From NCBI GenBank assembly GCA_963667375.1, contig OY763323.1:1488001-1552000 (forward strand): a stretch of DNA of 64,000 nt, written 5' to 3'. The translations under genes were made by a program, and so were the position numbers. Every line of letters begins with the position of its first letter. The first letter of the stretch is position 1. This document shows positions 34,951 through 43,355 of this stretch, piece by piece. This stretch comes from G963556115 sp963667375. GTDB taxonomy: Bacteria > Planctomycetota > SZUA-567. The notes under the pieces were generated by a model. It was not told the origin of the DNA, did not search any database, and saw only the letters and a list, made by a program, of their open reading frames with translations.

Positions 34951-36927
34951 ATGAAATTAGGCACGAAAATTTTCATGGGATTTAGTGTGATTTTAATCAT
35001 TATGATTGCACTAGGTGTAGTTATTATGTTTCAGATGAATTCGATTGAGAAGCAATCGACGATTCTTGCTAAAGAGTATGTGCCGGAGTTTGCGAAAGTC
35101 TCTGCTCTCAATCAAGATGTTCTCAATATGCGTATGAATATTCTGGCAGCGACAATATCGAAGGATGATGCCTATATCAACGCGGGGCGTAACTACTTCA
35201 AAAATGTGAGTTCCCAGCTGGCCGATTTTAAAAATTTCGTTGACGGCTCAGATCATCTGGTAAAAGGTCAGGCTCAGGCTTCTGAGATGATTAATAAGCT
35301 CAATAGTTACAATGAACGTGCTGAGGCGATGTATGCGCAGATAGAGTCGATGAAGGAGCAGTTCCTCAACCTTGTTAAACTTGGCGGAACATTTGTTGGT
35401 GAGGGTGATAAACTGGTTGATGAGCAGCGTAAGATGATTGATAAGCTCAGTAAGCCAGAAGATATGCTGCAGAGAAATCGCCTTGAAGAGAGAATTTTCA
35501 AAACCTTCGCAGTTATTCAGGGTGGATTACTCATAAGATTAAAAACAGTATCAGCAATGTATAATAATGATGTTGAACTGCTTAAGGCGGTCTATGATAA
35601 CGAGTTTCCAAAATTAAATGATGTTTTTGTAGAGATCGGCAAGCTTCAGCCAACCGGTGACGAGAAGGTCGCATTTGATAAATTGTCTGAGCTGGCTGTG
35701 CAATACCGCGAAACAATCGGCAGGTATATCTCAGTCTGGAATCAAATGAATGTGATTCGTGGGGAAGCTGGTAAGATCGGGATTGAATTTGTCGATGCTT
35801 CAAATACCGTATCTGATGCCGCCCGCGGGCAGAGTATGAAGATCGCCTCTGATACAAACGCTTCTGTAAACAGCGCTATACTGGTTCTCATCATTGGCCT
35901 GGTTATTGCGGTCGCTATCGGTATAATTCTTGCTGTGATGATTACCAGAGGTATCACCGGTCCGATCAATAATATTATCTCCAGCCTCGATGAAGCCGGA
36001 ACCCAGGTGGCTGCCGCTTCAAATCAGATATCATCAGCAAGTCAGAGTCTGGCTGAGGGTGCGACCGAACAGGCTGCATCACTTGAGGAAAGTTCTTCAG
36101 CACTCGAAGAGATGGCGTCAATGACCCGTCAGAATGCTGATAACGCCAGCAATGCTAACCAGATGATGGTGAAAACTCAGGAGCAGGTAACCAATGGTGC
36201 TGATGCGGTAACCAATATGTCAACTGCAATGACAGAAATCAATGATTCTTCCGAGCAGACTTCAAGGATTATCGGAACTATTGAAGAAATTGCGTTCCAG
36301 ACAAATCTGCTTGCTCTGAATGCGGCGGTTGAAGCAGCGCGTGCCGGTGATGCTGGTAAGGGCTTTGCTGTGGTAGCAGACGAAGTAAGAAACCTTGCAC
36401 AGCGTTCTGCTCAGGCAGCTAGAGATACTGCAGAATTGATTGAAAGTACTGTGGCTAGAGTCAAGAACGGTTCATCAATTGTTCAGGAACTGCAGACCAG
36501 TTTTGGTGAGGTTGAGTCATCTGTCAAGCATTTTGGCGGTCTGATCAATGAAATCAGTGCTGCAAGTAATGAACAGGCTCAGGGCGTAGATCAGGTAAAT
36601 ACCGCTGTTGCACAGATGGATAAGGTAACACAGACAAATGCGGCCAATGCTGAAGAATCAGCATCAGCGGCTGAAGAATTGAGTGCTCAGGCACAGCAGT
36701 TGAGTTCACTTGTCGGTGAGTTGAGTATGATCGTTACCGGATCAAGCAATCACGGAAGTGTTGTAACACCAATGCGCAGTCATGTAAAAAAAATGCCTAA
36801 GCTCTCTGCTCCAAAGTCTTATTCATCCGGTAGCTCTTCACTTGTAAAGCCATCTTCAAGCTCAAGTCTGGTAAAGCCTCATGAGGTAATTCCGCTGGAT
36901 GATGATGATGATTTTGAAGATTTTTAA
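34951..36927 (+). CDS. Methyl-accepting chemotaxis protein
   Basis: 658-residue membrane receptor. TM1 is at about 6-27 and TM2 at about 308-332. Between them lies a long helical periplasmic domain of about 280 residues, probably a double four-helix-bundle-like ligand domain. HAMP and the signalling domain follow, with EIAFQTNLLALNAAVEAARAG and VVADEVRNLAQRSAQAARDT, and methylation-type Gln/Glu pairs in the flanking helices. The tail is Ser-rich with two SSLVKP repeats and ends in a run of Asp and Phe, a possible tethering tail unlike NWETF. The SSS/ASLEESSSALEEM stretch is like Proteobacterial Tsr-type signalling domains. Ligand unknown. Confidence 0.95.
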   Translation: MKLGTKIFMGFSVILIIMIALGVVIMFQMNSIEKQSTILAKEYVPEFAKVSALNQDVLNMRMNILAATISKDDAYINAGRNYFKNVSSQLADFKNFVDGSDHLVKGQAQASEMINKLNSYNERAEAMYAQIESMKEQFLNLVKLGGTFVGEGDKLVDEQRKMIDKLSKPEDMLQRNRLEERIFKTFAVIQGGLLIRLKTVSAMYNNDVELLKAVYDNEFPKLNDVFVEIGKLQPTGDEKVAFDKLSELAVQYRETIGRYISVWNQMNVIRGEAGKIGIEFVDASNTVSDAARGQSMKIASDTNASVNSAILVLIIGLVIAVAIGIILAVMITRGITGPINNIISSLDEAGTQVAAASNQISSASQSLAEGATEQAASLEESSSALEEMASMTRQNADNASNANQMMVKTQEQVTNGADAVTNMSTAMTEINDSSEQTSRIIGTIEEIAFQTNLLALNAAVEAARAGDAGKGFAVVADEVRNLAQRSAQAARDTAELIESTVARVKNGSSIVQELQTSFGEVESSVKHFGGLINEISAASNEQAQGVDQVNTAVAQMDKVTQTNAANAEESASAAEELSAQAQQLSSLVGELSMIVTGSSNHGSVVTPMRSHVKKMPKLSAPKSYSSGSSSLVKPSSSSSLVKPHEVIPLDDDDDFEDF

Positions 36928-36945
36928 GATTTAATTTTAGTTGAT

Positions 36946-36979
36946 ATTAAAAGCCACCATATTTATGGTGGCTTTTAAT
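36946..36979. terminator. Bidirectional terminator between receptor gene and folP
   Basis: A perfect 16-bp inverted repeat (36946-36961 / 36964-36979) with a GC core (GCCACC / GGTGGC) and A/T flanks on both sides, between convergent genes. Confidence 0.88.
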
Positions 36980-37026
36980 AATTTGTAAGTGACAGTTGCT
37001 GCTCAAGTACGGCTTTTGCTAAGGTT

Positions 37027-37836
37027 TCAGTGAGTATTTACCATATAGATCATATCCAGCGCCCGCCTGGTAGCAGTTACATCATGAACTCGGAAGATCT
37101 GTGCTCCCTGCAGATAAGACATGACTGCGAGGGCAATACTTGCTTCCAGACGGTCGGTAACAGGTAGCTTGAGGGCGTTGCCGATCATTGACTTTCTGCT
37201 TACTCCAATCAATACCCGTTGCCCGGTGGCGACAAATTTGTCAAGGTTTTTCATTAGTAGAAAATTGTCTTCTTGCCTTTTCCCAAAACCAAATCCGGGA
37301 TCCAGGATAATTTTTTCTTTCTCGATACCACCGGCAATGGCTTTATGATACTGGGAGTCCAGAAAAGCAAGGACATCGCTAAGTGTATCCTTATACGCCG
37401 GTGCTTGTTGCATGTTTTTAGGCGTACCCTGCATGTGCATGATAACAACTTCTGCTTTATGTCTGGCAATGGTCGCTAGCATTGCTGGATCTCCGGTAAG
37501 TCCTGTGATATCATTGATGATATTTGCTCCGGCTGTAAGAGCGGCATCGGCGACCGCGGCTTTATTGGTATCAACGCTGATTTTTATAGTTGATTTTGCG
37601 CGTAGATCGGTAATTATCGGTAAAATTCTGGATATTTCAACATCGGCAGGTATATACTCAGCTCCTGGTCTCGTGCTTTCTCCACCAATATCAATAATAT
37701 CAGCACCGTTTTTTACCATGGTCATGGCTTTATCAAGCTGGAATTCGGTATTGGCAAAATTTTCATTGCCGTCGGAAAAAGAGTCAGGGGTTATATTGAG
37801 AATTCCCATGATGACAGGTTTTGTGGTATTTAGCAT
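37027..37836 (-). CDS. folP: Dihydropteroate synthase
   Basis: Joins p-aminobenzoate to the pterin pyrophosphate in folate synthesis and is the sulfonamide target. It has 269 residues. MGILNITPDSFSDG (9-22), IDIGGESTRPGA (about 47-58), VSVDT-like ISVDTNKAAV and NDITG are the two family signatures and pterin-binding sites. VLIGVSRKSMIG and a terminal RVHDVTATRRAL complete it. It is convergent with the chemotaxis receptor and divergent from the GntR/LacI regulator. Confidence 0.96.
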   Translation of the reverse strand: MLNTTKPVIMGILNITPDSFSDGNENFANTEFQLDKAMTMVKNGADIIDIGGESTRPGAEYIPADVEISRILPIITDLRAKSTIKISVDTNKAAVADAALTAGANIINDITGLTGDPAMLATIARHKAEVVIMHMQGTPKNMQQAPAYKDTLSDVLAFLDSQYHKAIAGGIEKEKIILDPGFGFGKRQEDNFLLMKNLDKFVATGQRVLIGVSRKSMIGNALKLPVTDRLEASIALAVMSYLQGAQIFRVHDVTATRRALDMIYMVNTH

Positions 37837-37974
37837 AATTTGATTATTCTAAGTTTTCTAGGTAATAAGAGTATTAAATTTATTGTAATTAAAAAAAAAG
37901 TCTATATCATTGGACTATAGGTAATTAATCTCAAGTATATCTCTAAATAATCAGAAAAGAAAGAGTCTAGTATT

Positions 37975-39111
37975 ATGGATAAACGAAAAAGTAAGATGCA
38001 GATAGTGTACGACTTTTTTAAGAGTGAGATTGAAAGCGGTTCGTACCTTCCTGGGGAACTTTTCCCATCTGAAGCACATATAGCCAGTCAGTTTAATGTT
38101 TCCAGACCTACAATTGCCAAGGCCAAGAATCTGTTGCGTGAGCAGGGGTTTATTGCGAAGAAAAAAGGATATGGCACTATTGTTGCAAGTAATAAACAGC
38201 TCAATAAGCGGCAGGAGTTTAAATTTGGCGTTTTAATACCGTCAATTGGTGCGACCGGTATTTTTGAACCTATATGGGGGATGATTGCTGACAGATCCAG
38301 TGCCAACGGATTCAAACTGGTGGTTAATGAAGAGAACTTTTCGCTCATGTGGGGACGGGGCGGTGGAAATTCAGAGCACAGCGGTAAGAATGCAGAGCTT
38401 TTAGCGCGCAAATATGCGGATGAAGGGGTGGATGGTATTTTTTTTGCTCCTCTTGAGTTGACCGAGGAGGCTGATGAAATAAATCAGAAAGTGGTCGAAA
38501 TCTGTAAAGATGCAGAAATACCGGTAGTACTGCTCGATAATGATCTGGTAGATTACCCGCAGGCCGGTGACTGGGATCTTGTCTGTCTTGATCATGTTGA
38601 AGCCGGGTATTCAGTAGCCAAACATTTAATTGATACCGGCTGTAAAAAGATTATATTTCTGACAGCCGAATATGTTGCCAGAACAATTTATAAACGTATT
38701 GTAGGTGCCAGGATGGCTGTTCAACAGAGCGGACTCCCTGCTGATGCGCTTGAGGTCATAACTATCCGCTGGTCTAAGGATGATGATGTAATTAAAAAGC
38801 TCAAAGAATTTCCTGATGCAGACAGCCTTATCTGTTTCAATGACACTCCGGCTGCTACCCTTATACCCAAGCTGCTCGCGGATGGTTATCATATTCCACG
38901 TGATTTCAAGATAATCGGTTTTGATGATTCCAGTTATGCAGAACTGTTAAAGATTCCGCTGAGTTCGTATAGACAGCCCTGTGAAGCTATTGCTGAGAAT
39001 GCAGTGAAGATGCTGCTGACCCGTATTGAAAATTCTGATTTGCCACCGCGTATTCTCAGTATAAAGGGTGAACTTATTCCACGCGAGTCGACAGTAGTAG
39101 CTAAAGTATAA
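37975..39111 (+). CDS. GntR-helix / LacI-sensor hybrid transcription regulator
   Basis: 378 residues. The N-terminal winged helix of GntR type is at about 5-75 (SGSYLPGELFPSEAHIASQF, SRPTIAKAKNLLREQGFI). It is fused to a periplasmic-binding-protein-like sensor of the LacI/GalR type (~85-375) with GVLIPSIGA, DGIFFAPLE, PVVLLDNDL and IIGFDDSSYAELL. The sensor suggests response to a sugar or related small ligand. Such hybrids are known in many phyla and are especially numerous in Lentisphaerota genomes. No transporter or sugar enzyme lies beside it; folP is divergent. The imperfect palindromic DNA at 37900-37920 could be an autoregulatory site. Confidence 0.88.
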   Translation: MDKRKSKMQIVYDFFKSEIESGSYLPGELFPSEAHIASQFNVSRPTIAKAKNLLREQGFIAKKKGYGTIVASNKQLNKRQEFKFGVLIPSIGATGIFEPIWGMIADRSSANGFKLVVNEENFSLMWGRGGGNSEHSGKNAELLARKYADEGVDGIFFAPLELTEEADEINQKVVEICKDAEIPVVLLDNDLVDYPQAGDWDLVCLDHVEAGYSVAKHLIDTGCKKIIFLTAEYVARTIYKRIVGARMAVQQSGLPADALEVITIRWSKDDDVIKKLKEFPDADSLICFNDTPAATLIPKLLADGYHIPRDFKIIGFDDSSYAELLKIPLSSYRQPCEAIAENAVKMLLTRIENSDLPPRILSIKGELIPRESTVVAKV

Positions 39112-39183
39112 GCTATTACTAGTAAGTTTTGACTGTTTTCAATACGTTAATATACTAAAATACAGGAATCAGTGTTATCAATG

Positions 39184-39221
39184 CCAGAAGCTGCGGCGGA
39201 AATTTCCGCTGCAGCTTCTGG
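39184..39221. terminator. Long palindrome between convergent genes
   Basis: A 38-base near-perfect palindrome: CCAGAAGCTGC / GCAGCTTCTGG arms around a self-complementary GCGGAAATTTCCGC centre, with a single G-T position. No T-run follows on either side, so it may be a bidirectional terminator or an end-protecting structure. Confidence 0.6.
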
Positions 39222-39252
39222 TAATTACAGGTTGTCTTGGGGAACTGTATTA

Positions 39253-41604
39253 TTACAGGTGAGGAGGTAGCGTTTTATCAGTAGCCATCGCTGTATTTAC
39301 ATCTTTAGGTAGCAGTAATTTCTGATCAATTTTGAGCATCGGATTTCCTCGCTTATCCATTTTGAGCCTGTTCAGTCTGGTAATGTATGCTACCATTTCC
39401 GGACTGCTTCTGCGGTATACCCGCCATAGAACCTGGCTGAGTCCTTCACCGCGGCGTACATGTGCTTGTGTGCCGTCGAAGAGTTCAACATTTGACTCTG
39501 CTGCCGTATCGGCGGCAGCAAATTCTGTCTGATATGCTTCAAGCCCGCTGACATTATTATACTGCGCTTCATTTTCATATCCCGCCTCAGCATTCAGAGG
39601 ATCATCACTCATTATCTCTTCTTTAAAAGCAATGAGATTCTGGTTTGACTCAGCAATGTTTTCCGCAGCGGCCTGAATTATTTTATTCTGCTGACCAGCA
39701 GAGTTCTGTTTTTGCTGCAGGTTGGAAAGCTGTACTTTCCAGCTTTCTTTTGCGGTGTTGTATTCATTGCTGATAAGTTCTATCTGATCCTGCATCTTTG
39801 ATAGTTTCTCTTCAAGTTTGAGATTTTGTGCTTCAGAGGAAGCCAGCTGCATGGAATATTCACTCTTTATGTTGGTCTTTTCGGCTTCGATATTGTTCCA
39901 GCTGAGAATCGGCATCAGTACCAGCATAAGGCAAGCAGCTGCTGCCAGTGTGGTAGCATAAGAAAATCTGCGAGAACGTCTAGCCGCGAGCTCATCGAGT
40001 GTTTGAACTTTATTATACTCCTCACTGGCAAGCTCTACCAGATCCTCTTTGTCCTGTTGCAGATTTGGCACGGTCTCGGTTCTGTAGACATTGTTTTCAA
40101 ATTCAAGTTTTTTAATCTTGGTGCGAACCTTCTCCAGACGGTTTATTCTGCGTTTCTGTCTGGCATCACTCTGTTCTAGCTCTTCAGCCCGGTTTTGCAG
40201 TGTCCGCAGTTCCATCAGGGCTTTGTCGAGGGCTTTATCCAGAGTGTTTATGGTTTTAGTCTGCAGCTCATATTCAGATATCTGGCTGCTCCGTGCTGTA
40301 GCGTTTATTTCCAGCTGGGAGCGAAGAGTCTCTATTTCACGATTCAGCTGGCGTATTGTGGCGTCTGTTCGTTTAAGCTCACTACTGTGCTGGTGTTCAA
40401 GATCTTTGGCGGCTGATAGTTTTTCGTCATTCTGTCTCAGAAGATTATCATAGGCAGTATTGAGCTCGCTTAGGGTGTGGTCTTTGTCGAGAATCAGGTC
40501 GCTCTGATGCTGGCTACGGGCATGTGCAATACTCAGCTGCTGCTGCAGCAGTGCAATCTCTTCGCCGAATTTCCGCAGCATATTTTCAGCGCGGGCGGAT
40601 TCTTCCTGCATGCTGCAGATTTCTGACTCTGCCTGGGCCAAACGGTTACTCTCATGTGCCAGCTGTTCAAGATAGCTGGAGTGAATAGTCTGTAATTGTT
40701 CCATCTCGCGTCCCTGAACTACCAGAGTATCATTTCTGGCGTTGAGCTCCTGAGCCAGCTGTTTTTTATCCTGCTGAACCTGAATGATCTCCTGTTCAAC
40801 TGACTGCGCCCAGTCTTTGAGCTCGGTAACCTCTGAAACGATCTTCTGAGTAGTCTCTGCCCATTCGGCTTCAGCCGGACGGGAATTGTCCAGATCCAGT
40901 ATCAGATCCGCCGCCGGACTTTCCGGGGCTGCAGTTTCCGTGCTTCGTCCGATGCTGTCGAAATCAATGCAGGTAAATTCCGCCTCGGATATTTCTGTAA
41001 TTGAAGTATCAACCTCAACAGCTTCGACCTCGGTGAAATCCTGGCTGAAGTCGTATTCTGTTGCCTCAGCCACCTCTACATCATCGATATACCAGGTATC
41101 AGGAATATCAACGTTGACCGCATCAGCCTCGGCGTAGAGAGGGGTGATTTCATCTTCATGTTCAATCTCGCCGAAGAAGGCGAGTGAACGTGCGACCGCA
41201 TACTCTCTTTCTTCTTCAGAAAGTGCGTATTCGGGTATAAATGGAATAATTGTCGGATCGAAATCATCGGCACCGCCCTCAATAACTTCAAGCTGCGGCG
41301 GTATATACTCTGAGCTTACCTCAGGTGAAGTATCATCTTCGGCAGTATCTGAAATTCCGGCCCGTTCATAGGCTGAAATAATAAGTTCTTCCGATTCTAG
41401 GAGATCTTGAGGAATATCGGTATCAGAATGTTCCTCTGCTGTTGTTTCTGCAGCGGGATCTTCGGTATTATTTTCAGAGATAAGTGCATTTAGAAGAGCT
41501 TCGGCAAACTCTTTATCTTCTTCTTCTTTTGCTAAAAGCTCTATCAGTTCGTCGCTGAAGCCCTGCAGTCTGTATTGTGCCAAAGTTTCTTTTGCAGATT
41601 TCAT
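39253..41604 (-). CDS. Coiled-coil membrane protein with C-terminal LysM-like domain
   Basis: 783 residues, family not recognised. A strongly acidic N-terminal part (about 1-230) is followed by long heptad coiled coil (~250-530). A single membrane helix at about 548-569 (TTLAAAACLMLVLMPILSW) follows RRSRR, giving a cytoplasmic N-terminus. Beyond it are a periplasmic coiled coil (~575-635), an acidic linker and a LysM-like region (~716-767: RRGEGLSQVLWRVY, VAYITRLNRL, LKIDQKLLLP). This is the mirror image of FimV/TspA topology, where LysM is N-terminal and the acidic part C-terminal. A cell-envelope or polar scaffold is a reasonable guess. Convergent with the GntR/LacI gene. Confidence 0.7.
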   Translation of the reverse strand: MKSAKETLAQYRLQGFSDELIELLAKEEEDKEFAEALLNALISENNTEDPAAETTAEEHSDTDIPQDLLESEELIISAYERAGISDTAEDDTSPEVSSEYIPPQLEVIEGGADDFDPTIIPFIPEYALSEEEREYAVARSLAFFGEIEHEDEITPLYAEADAVNVDIPDTWYIDDVEVAEATEYDFSQDFTEVEAVEVDTSITEISEAEFTCIDFDSIGRSTETAAPESPAADLILDLDNSRPAEAEWAETTQKIVSEVTELKDWAQSVEQEIIQVQQDKKQLAQELNARNDTLVVQGREMEQLQTIHSSYLEQLAHESNRLAQAESEICSMQEESARAENMLRKFGEEIALLQQQLSIAHARSQHQSDLILDKDHTLSELNTAYDNLLRQNDEKLSAAKDLEHQHSSELKRTDATIRQLNREIETLRSQLEINATARSSQISEYELQTKTINTLDKALDKALMELRTLQNRAEELEQSDARQKRRINRLEKVRTKIKKLEFENNVYRTETVPNLQQDKEDLVELASEEYNKVQTLDELAARRSRRFSYATTLAAAACLMLVLMPILSWNNIEAEKTNIKSEYSMQLASSEAQNLKLEEKLSKMQDQIELISNEYNTAKESWKVQLSNLQQKQNSAGQQNKIIQAAAENIAESNQNLIAFKEEIMSDDPLNAEAGYENEAQYNNVSGLEAYQTEFAAADTAAESNVELFDGTQAHVRRGEGLSQVLWRVYRRSSPEMVAYITRLNRLKMDKRGNPMLKIDQKLLLPKDVNTAMATDKTLPPHL

Positions 41605-41828
41605 CTTACTTCTCCAGTAATAAATAATTAATCATAAATTATCAGGGTAGTCCCCCTGCCTTAGATATTTTATCGGTCATTGCGCATTTTCAACTACAGT
41701 CGAAATTGGATAAAATTGTGTTTTATGGTATTTTTATTTGAATATAATGTTATTAATGATAATCCGCTTATGCTTGATTTTAAGTATTTCGGACCTCTCA
41801 GGCTGTAATCTTAATGAAAGAGGTGATA

Positions 41829-42701
41829 ATGAAGGGAATAATTCTTGCCGGAGGGTCAGGATCCAGACTCCATCCTATAACTATGGCAATCAGTAAGCAA
41901 CTGTTGCCGATTTATGATAAACCTATGATCTATTATCCATTGAGTACGCTGCTGCTAGCCGGGATAAGGGAAATATTACTCATAAGTACTCCGCATGATC
42001 TGCCGATGTTTGAGCGGCTGCTCGGTGACGGAAGCAGATTCGGAATAAATCTGAAATACGCGGAACAGCCGAGTCCTGATGGTCTGGCGCAGGCTTTTAT
42101 TATCGGTAGGGATTTTGTCGGTAGTGATACCTGCTGTCTGGTTCTTGGGGATAATATCTTTTATGGCCATGGTTTTACCGATCTGCTCCAGAATTCAGCG
42201 GCTTTGACCGAAGGAGCGGTGGTTTTCGGCTATCCGGTTATTGATCCGCAACGTTACGGGGTTGTAGAATTTGTCGCGGATGGAAGGGCTATCTCAATTG
42301 AAGAAAAACCCGAAACACCCAAGAGTAAATATGCGATACCCGGAATTTACTTTTATGATAATCAGGTACTTGAATATGCTGCGGCTCTCAAGCCCAGCGC
42401 CAGAGGAGAGCTGGAGATAACCGATCTTAATCGGATATATCTGGAGGCAGGAAAACTCTGTGTACAGCGTTTTGGCCGTGGGGTAGCCTGGCTGGATACC
42501 GGAACTAATGAAAGTCTTATGGAGGCAGGGGAATTTGTCAGAGCTATTGAGAAGCGTCAGGGACTGAAAGTTGCCTGTATTGAGGAGATAGCATACGAGA
42601 ATGGCTGGCTGAGCCCTGAAAAACTCGCCGAATCTGCGGCAATTCATGGTAAAAGTACATACGGAGATTATCTGCGCAGGTTGGCCAATAGTATTGTCTG
42701 A
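41829..42701 (+). CDS. rfbA: Glucose-1-phosphate thymidylyltransferase
   Basis: First enzyme of dTDP-L-rhamnose synthesis: dTTP and glucose 1-phosphate to dTDP-glucose. From the ATG at 41829, preceded by a near-perfect AAGAGGTGAT ribosome binding site, it is 290 residues beginning MKGIILAGGSGSRLHPIT; an ATG at 41814 is less likely. KQLLPIYDKPMIYYPLSTLLLAGI, LGDNIFYGHG, IEEKP and AWLDTGTNESL are diagnostic. rfbC follows 21 bases later. rfbB and rfbD are not in the window. Confidence 0.96.
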   Translation: MKGIILAGGSGSRLHPITMAISKQLLPIYDKPMIYYPLSTLLLAGIREILLISTPHDLPMFERLLGDGSRFGINLKYAEQPSPDGLAQAFIIGRDFVGSDTCCLVLGDNIFYGHGFTDLLQNSAALTEGAVVFGYPVIDPQRYGVVEFVADGRAISIEEKPETPKSKYAIPGIYFYDNQVLEYAAALKPSARGELEITDLNRIYLEAGKLCVQRFGRGVAWLDTGTNESLMEAGEFVRAIEKRQGLKVACIEEIAYENGWLSPEKLAESAAIHGKSTYGDYLRRLANSIV

Positions 42702-42722
42702 CCGCAGAATCAGGGAGAAGTA

Positions 42723-43289
42723 ATGAATAAATTGTCGACAGCATTGGAGGGTGTGTTTGTTATAGAGCCGGATGTTTTTGGTGACGAACGTGGGTTCTTT
42801 ATGGAGACCTATTCTCAGAAAAAATTTGCAGATATCGGAATAACTACCGAATTTGTGCAGGATAATCACAGTAAATCAAAATCCGGGGTCTTGCGCGGGC
42901 TGCATTATCAGCTGGGGCGGGAGCAGGCAAAGTTGGTACGGGTAATTGCCGGGGCCGTATATGATGTGGCTGTTGATATCCGTATCGGCAGTCCGACATT
43001 CGGAAAGTGGCTGGGGGTGGAGCTTACAGCTGAGAATAAGCGGCAGCTGTATATTCCCGAAGGTATGGCACACGGGTTTTTGACTCTGGCTGAAGGGACA
43101 GAATTCATTTATAAATGTTCTGATTTCTACGCGCCCGAGACTGAACGGATAATTCTCTGGAATGATCCAGAGATCGCAATCGACTGGAGAATACAACCTG
43201 GGTGTGTGCCGTTACTTTCAGCCAAGGACAAGCAGGGGGTCATGCTGCAGCAAATGCCTGAAATCGAGCTTCCGGTCTTTAAAGGCTGA
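42723..43289 (+). CDS. rfbC: dTDP-4-dehydrorhamnose 3,5-epimerase
   Basis: 188-residue cupin that epimerises dTDP-4-keto-6-deoxyglucose in rhamnose synthesis for surface polysaccharide. FVQDNHSKSKSGVLRGLHYQ holds the substrate arginines and catalytic His region, and YIPEGMAHGFLTL with KCSDFYAPE are conserved. AGGGAG lies before the ATG. A strong bidirectional terminator follows. Confidence 0.95.
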   Translation: MNKLSTALEGVFVIEPDVFGDERGFFMETYSQKKFADIGITTEFVQDNHSKSKSGVLRGLHYQLGREQAKLVRVIAGAVYDVAVDIRIGSPTFGKWLGVELTAENKRQLYIPEGMAHGFLTLAEGTEFIYKCSDFYAPETERIILWNDPEIAIDWRIQPGCVPLLSAKDKQGVMLQQMPEIELPVFKG

Positions 43290-43310
43290 AGGCAGGGCCG
43301 GAGATATTCT

Positions 43311-43350
43311 AATACAAGGTGACAGTATTGATTTACTGTCACCTTGTATT
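43311..43350. terminator. Bidirectional terminator between rfbC and helicase gene
   Basis: A perfect 17-bp inverted repeat (43311-43327 / 43334-43350) with a six-base loop, T-rich on the plus-strand exit and A-rich on the other. Confidence 0.88.
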
Positions 43351-43355
43351 TTGTA

